A DNA stretch of 8,674 nucleotides from an uncultured Methylococcaceae bacterium. Its GTDB lineage: Bacteria; Pseudomonadota; Gammaproteobacteria; Methylococcales; Methylomonadaceae. Within the stretch, counting starts at the first letter, position 1. Every line of letters starts with the position of its first letter. A program made the position numbers and the translations under genes. The stretch spans positions 1 to 8,674 of the forward strand of contig CAIMDR010000460.1 of assembly GCA_903839795.1 (NCBI GenBank). Direction: 5' to 3'. The notes below the pieces were generated by a model. The model saw only the letters and a program-made list of their open reading frames with translations, was not told the origin of the DNA and did not search any database. Shown piece after piece: positions 8,601 through 8,674 of the stretch.

Positions 8601-8617
8601 TTTTAGAAGAATAAAAT

Positions 8618-8674
8618 ATGAAGACGACAAATATAAATTTTATAGGTAACCGAAATATAGCGCTGATATTTTCC
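8618..8674 (+). CDS. secF: Protein translocase subunit SecF, N-terminal fragment (runs off the window)
   Basis: The reading frame opens with ATG at 8618 and stays open to the last base, giving MKTTNINFIGNRNIALIFS. The pattern of a short hydrophilic start, N-[FI]-[FM]-G-x-R, then the beginning of a hydrophobic helix is that of SecF N-termini. The position directly after secD supports this. AGAAGA (8605-8610) is a modest ribosome binding site. The gap from the secD stop is 107 bases, most of it filled by the REP-like pair, whereas secD and secF are usually almost contiguous. SecF would pair with SecD as the second RND half. Only the first 19 codons are visible, so the rest cannot be judged. Confidence 0.8.
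   Translation, partial: MKTTNINFIGNRNIALIFS

Noticed and set aside
8505..8607. TTTAGA on both sides of the REP pair as a target-site duplication
   Set aside because: The left copy is not flush with the element boundary (about 8 bases away), the motif is short and AT-rich, and RAYT-type movement is not expected to leave duplications.

Overview
The window looks like ordinary chromosomal housekeeping DNA from a gammaproteobacterium of moderate-to-low GC content. Tgt, YajC and SecD all read as close relatives of the E. coli proteins, and the tgt-yajC-secD-secF order is the classic proteobacterial one. My guess is a methanotroph-like (Methylococcales) lineage, but that rests on general resemblance only. 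No rRNA, tRNA, CRISPR array, transposase or prophage gene is visible.

The left half (239-4514) holds three minus-strand membrane-protein genes, transcribed right to left: an NhaD-family Na+/H+ antiporter (3075-4514), a Kup-type K+ uptake protein (1105-2988) and a DedA-family membrane protein (239-859). Together they suggest a small cation and membrane-energy homeostasis cluster. A good intrinsic terminator sits between nhaD and kup, so the genes are probably not one simple operon. The first 238 bases hold nothing I can name.

A 553-base divergent intergenic region (4515-5067) separates nhaD from the plus-strand genes. It holds a consensus-like promoter facing tgt, a degenerate palindromic repeat, and a small hairpin that could form a pseudoknot just before tgt.

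The right half (5068-8674) is the tgt-yajC-secD-secF cluster. Tgt makes the queuosine modification of tRNA. YajC, SecD and SecF form the accessory complex that drives late steps of Sec protein export. Only the first 19 codons of secF are in the window. An inverted pair of REP-like hairpins, each with a 5' GTAG foot, lies between secD and secF, which are normally almost contiguous.

The points most worth a second look are the NhaD homologue, which has lost the canonical Asp-Asn pair and a further Asp in its first half-repeat while keeping the second-half site, and the REP pair inside the sec operon. I found no convincing evidence of a wholly new system.
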